Source of the DNA: Candidatus Bathyarchaeota archaeon B26-1
GTDB lineage: Archaea > Thermoproteota > Bathyarchaeia > Bathyarchaeales > B26-1
Assembly: GCA_001593925.1 (NCBI GenBank)
Contig: LUCD01000023.1
Location: 1-23,881, forward strand
Direction: 5' to 3'
DNA length: 23,881 nucleotides
The translations under genes were made by a program, and so were the position numbers. Positions 23,117-23,881 of this stretch are shown here, one piece after another (the stretch's first letter is position 1; each line of letters opens with the position of its first letter). Under the pieces are notes generated by a model, which searched no databases, had not been told where the DNA came from, and saw only the letters and a list, made by a program, of their open reading frames with translations.

Positions 23117-23881
23117 ACCTTCCGCCTCCTGAGGATTCTGTCCATATTCTTCCAGAAGATGAGTTCACGTTCTTCGTCGGTTAGGTTGGCGCCGAGTATC
23201 TTGCCGACACCCGCCTCCATGGAGAGGTCAGTTGCGAAGAGAACCCGGTCAGCCCCTAAATACTTAACACACATCTCGATGATTCCCTCGTCGACGACTG
23301 ACCCGCTCGTGTCAACGTAGACGTTAGGGACGTTCCTTAAGGCTTTGATCCCCCACTCCCAGTCTCCACCTCCACCTATGTGGCCGTGGATCAGGATTGC
23401 GTCGGGAACCTTCCTTGCAAGGGCGGCTATGTGAACGCCGTCCGAGATTCTCGGTTGACCCCAACGGAGAGCCTCCTCAGGGCTGGGAGGGTGACCTGCA
23501 TGCCAGAGGACGGGTATCTGCATCTCAGCCGCTTTCCTTATTATCGGTAGCACCGCAGGCTCGTCCGCCCGGTACTGGTTGTAGAGTTTGATACCTATCA
23601 TCCCCAGCTCCTTCACACACCTTTCAATCTCCTCTATCGATTCAGTGAAGTAGCCGGGATTGACGAAGGCGTAGCCCAGTATCTTGTCGGGATACTCCTT
23701 CATAGCCTCGTACGTGATGTTGTTACATTCCCGAACCACATCCATTGTGGGTTGACCCCTGGAGACGGGTGTGGAGCAGAGGAGCTTATCGATTCCGAGC
23801 TTATCTGCCGCCTCAACCAAGTCCGCGTTCGTCCATCCCCTCGAAGACCCGCCGCTTCTCCTCGCCACATGGCAGTGGGCA
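23113..23881 (-). CDS. Metal-dependent amidohydrolase (5' end cut by the window)
   Basis: The amidohydrolase-2 family protein is open to the window edge. Reading in from the edge gives AHCHVARRSGG, so the HxH motif is present and the start codon lies only a few residues beyond. Further ligands are visible as ILWHAGH, LIHGHIGGGG and FATDLS, making a complete metal site. Members hydrolyse or decarboxylate small ring or amide compounds. At least 255 residues are present. A GTG at 23868 is not the likely start because it would remove the HxH motif. It is coupled by ATGA to the downstream homologue without metal ligands. Confidence 0.88.
   Translation of the reverse strand, partial: AHCHVARRSGGSSRGWTNADLVEAADKLGIDKLLCSTPVSRGQPTMDVVRECNNITYEAMKEYPDKILGYAFVNPGYFTESIEEIERCVKELGMIGIKLYNQYRADEPAVLPIIRKAAEMQIPVLWHAGHPPSPEEALRWGQPRISDGVHIAALARKVPDAILIHGHIGGGGDWEWGIKALRNVPNVYVDTSGSVVDEGIIEMCVKYLGADRVLFATDLSMEAGVGKILGANLTDEERELIFWKNMDRILRRRKV

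Overview
The window is archaeal. The evidence is a ribosomal protein L24e gene, an O-phosphoseryl-tRNA synthetase (SepRS), endonuclease Q and endonuclease V, a THEP1-type NTPase, a translin-family protein, a class III (archaellin/pilin-type) signal peptide, TATA-type promoters and frequent TTG/GTG starts behind GGAGGT ribosome sites. SepRS and a class III ribonucleotide-reductase relative suggest an anaerobe. A lineage such as Bathyarchaeia, or another SepRS-bearing archaeon, would fit, but that placement is inference.

Layout. 1-1150: L24e, followed by a decayed uroporphyrinogen-decarboxylase (URO-D) family remnant. 1152-5401: a carbohydrate-related block with a GH51 arabinofuranosidase, a sulfatase-fold hydrolase whose nucleophile position is Thr, and a divergently transcribed MDR dehydrogenase without the usual zinc ligands. 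5532-11618: a rightward information-processing block. It holds a winged-helix/ATP-cone/NrdD fusion that has lost its catalytic residues, then a translin-family protein overlapping SepRS, endonuclease V and an HD-domain protein. 11693-16873: a leftward block of endonuclease Q, THEP1 NTPase, a polytopic membrane protein, and a large membrane-anchored, sequon-rich protein split in two by a one-base frameshift. 17170-18123: a pilin-like protein and a small membrane protein in convergent orientation. 18599-20621: a probable viral remnant with an orphan portal protein and two ribbon-helix-helix (RHH) regulators flanking a 9-bp-period repeat operator. 20829-23881: a frameshifted ceramidase-like hydrolase, then two overlapping amidohydrolases of which only one keeps its metal ligands.

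Most notable signals. The 744-aa protein at 5532-7766 keeps the allosteric ATP-cone and zinc site of anaerobic ribonucleotide reductase but lacks the finger-loop Cys, the second active-site Cys and the glycyl-radical Gly, and it carries an N-terminal DNA-binding domain. It may be a nucleotide-sensing transcription factor, an archaeal functional analogue of bacterial NrdR. The split membrane protein carries a domain resembling eukaryotic TRAP-beta. Endonucleases V and Q, which act on the same deaminated bases, lie about 5 kb apart, and endonuclease Q ends in a PCNA-binding-like peptide. The SepRS-translin overlap hints at coupling between tRNA metabolism and indirect cysteinyl-tRNA synthesis.

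Two genes (the membrane protein and the ceramidase-like protein) are broken inside short repeats (a G4 run and an AG4 repeat). Sequencing or assembly indels are therefore at least as likely as true pseudogenes. No tRNA, rRNA, CRISPR array or insertion sequence was recognised.
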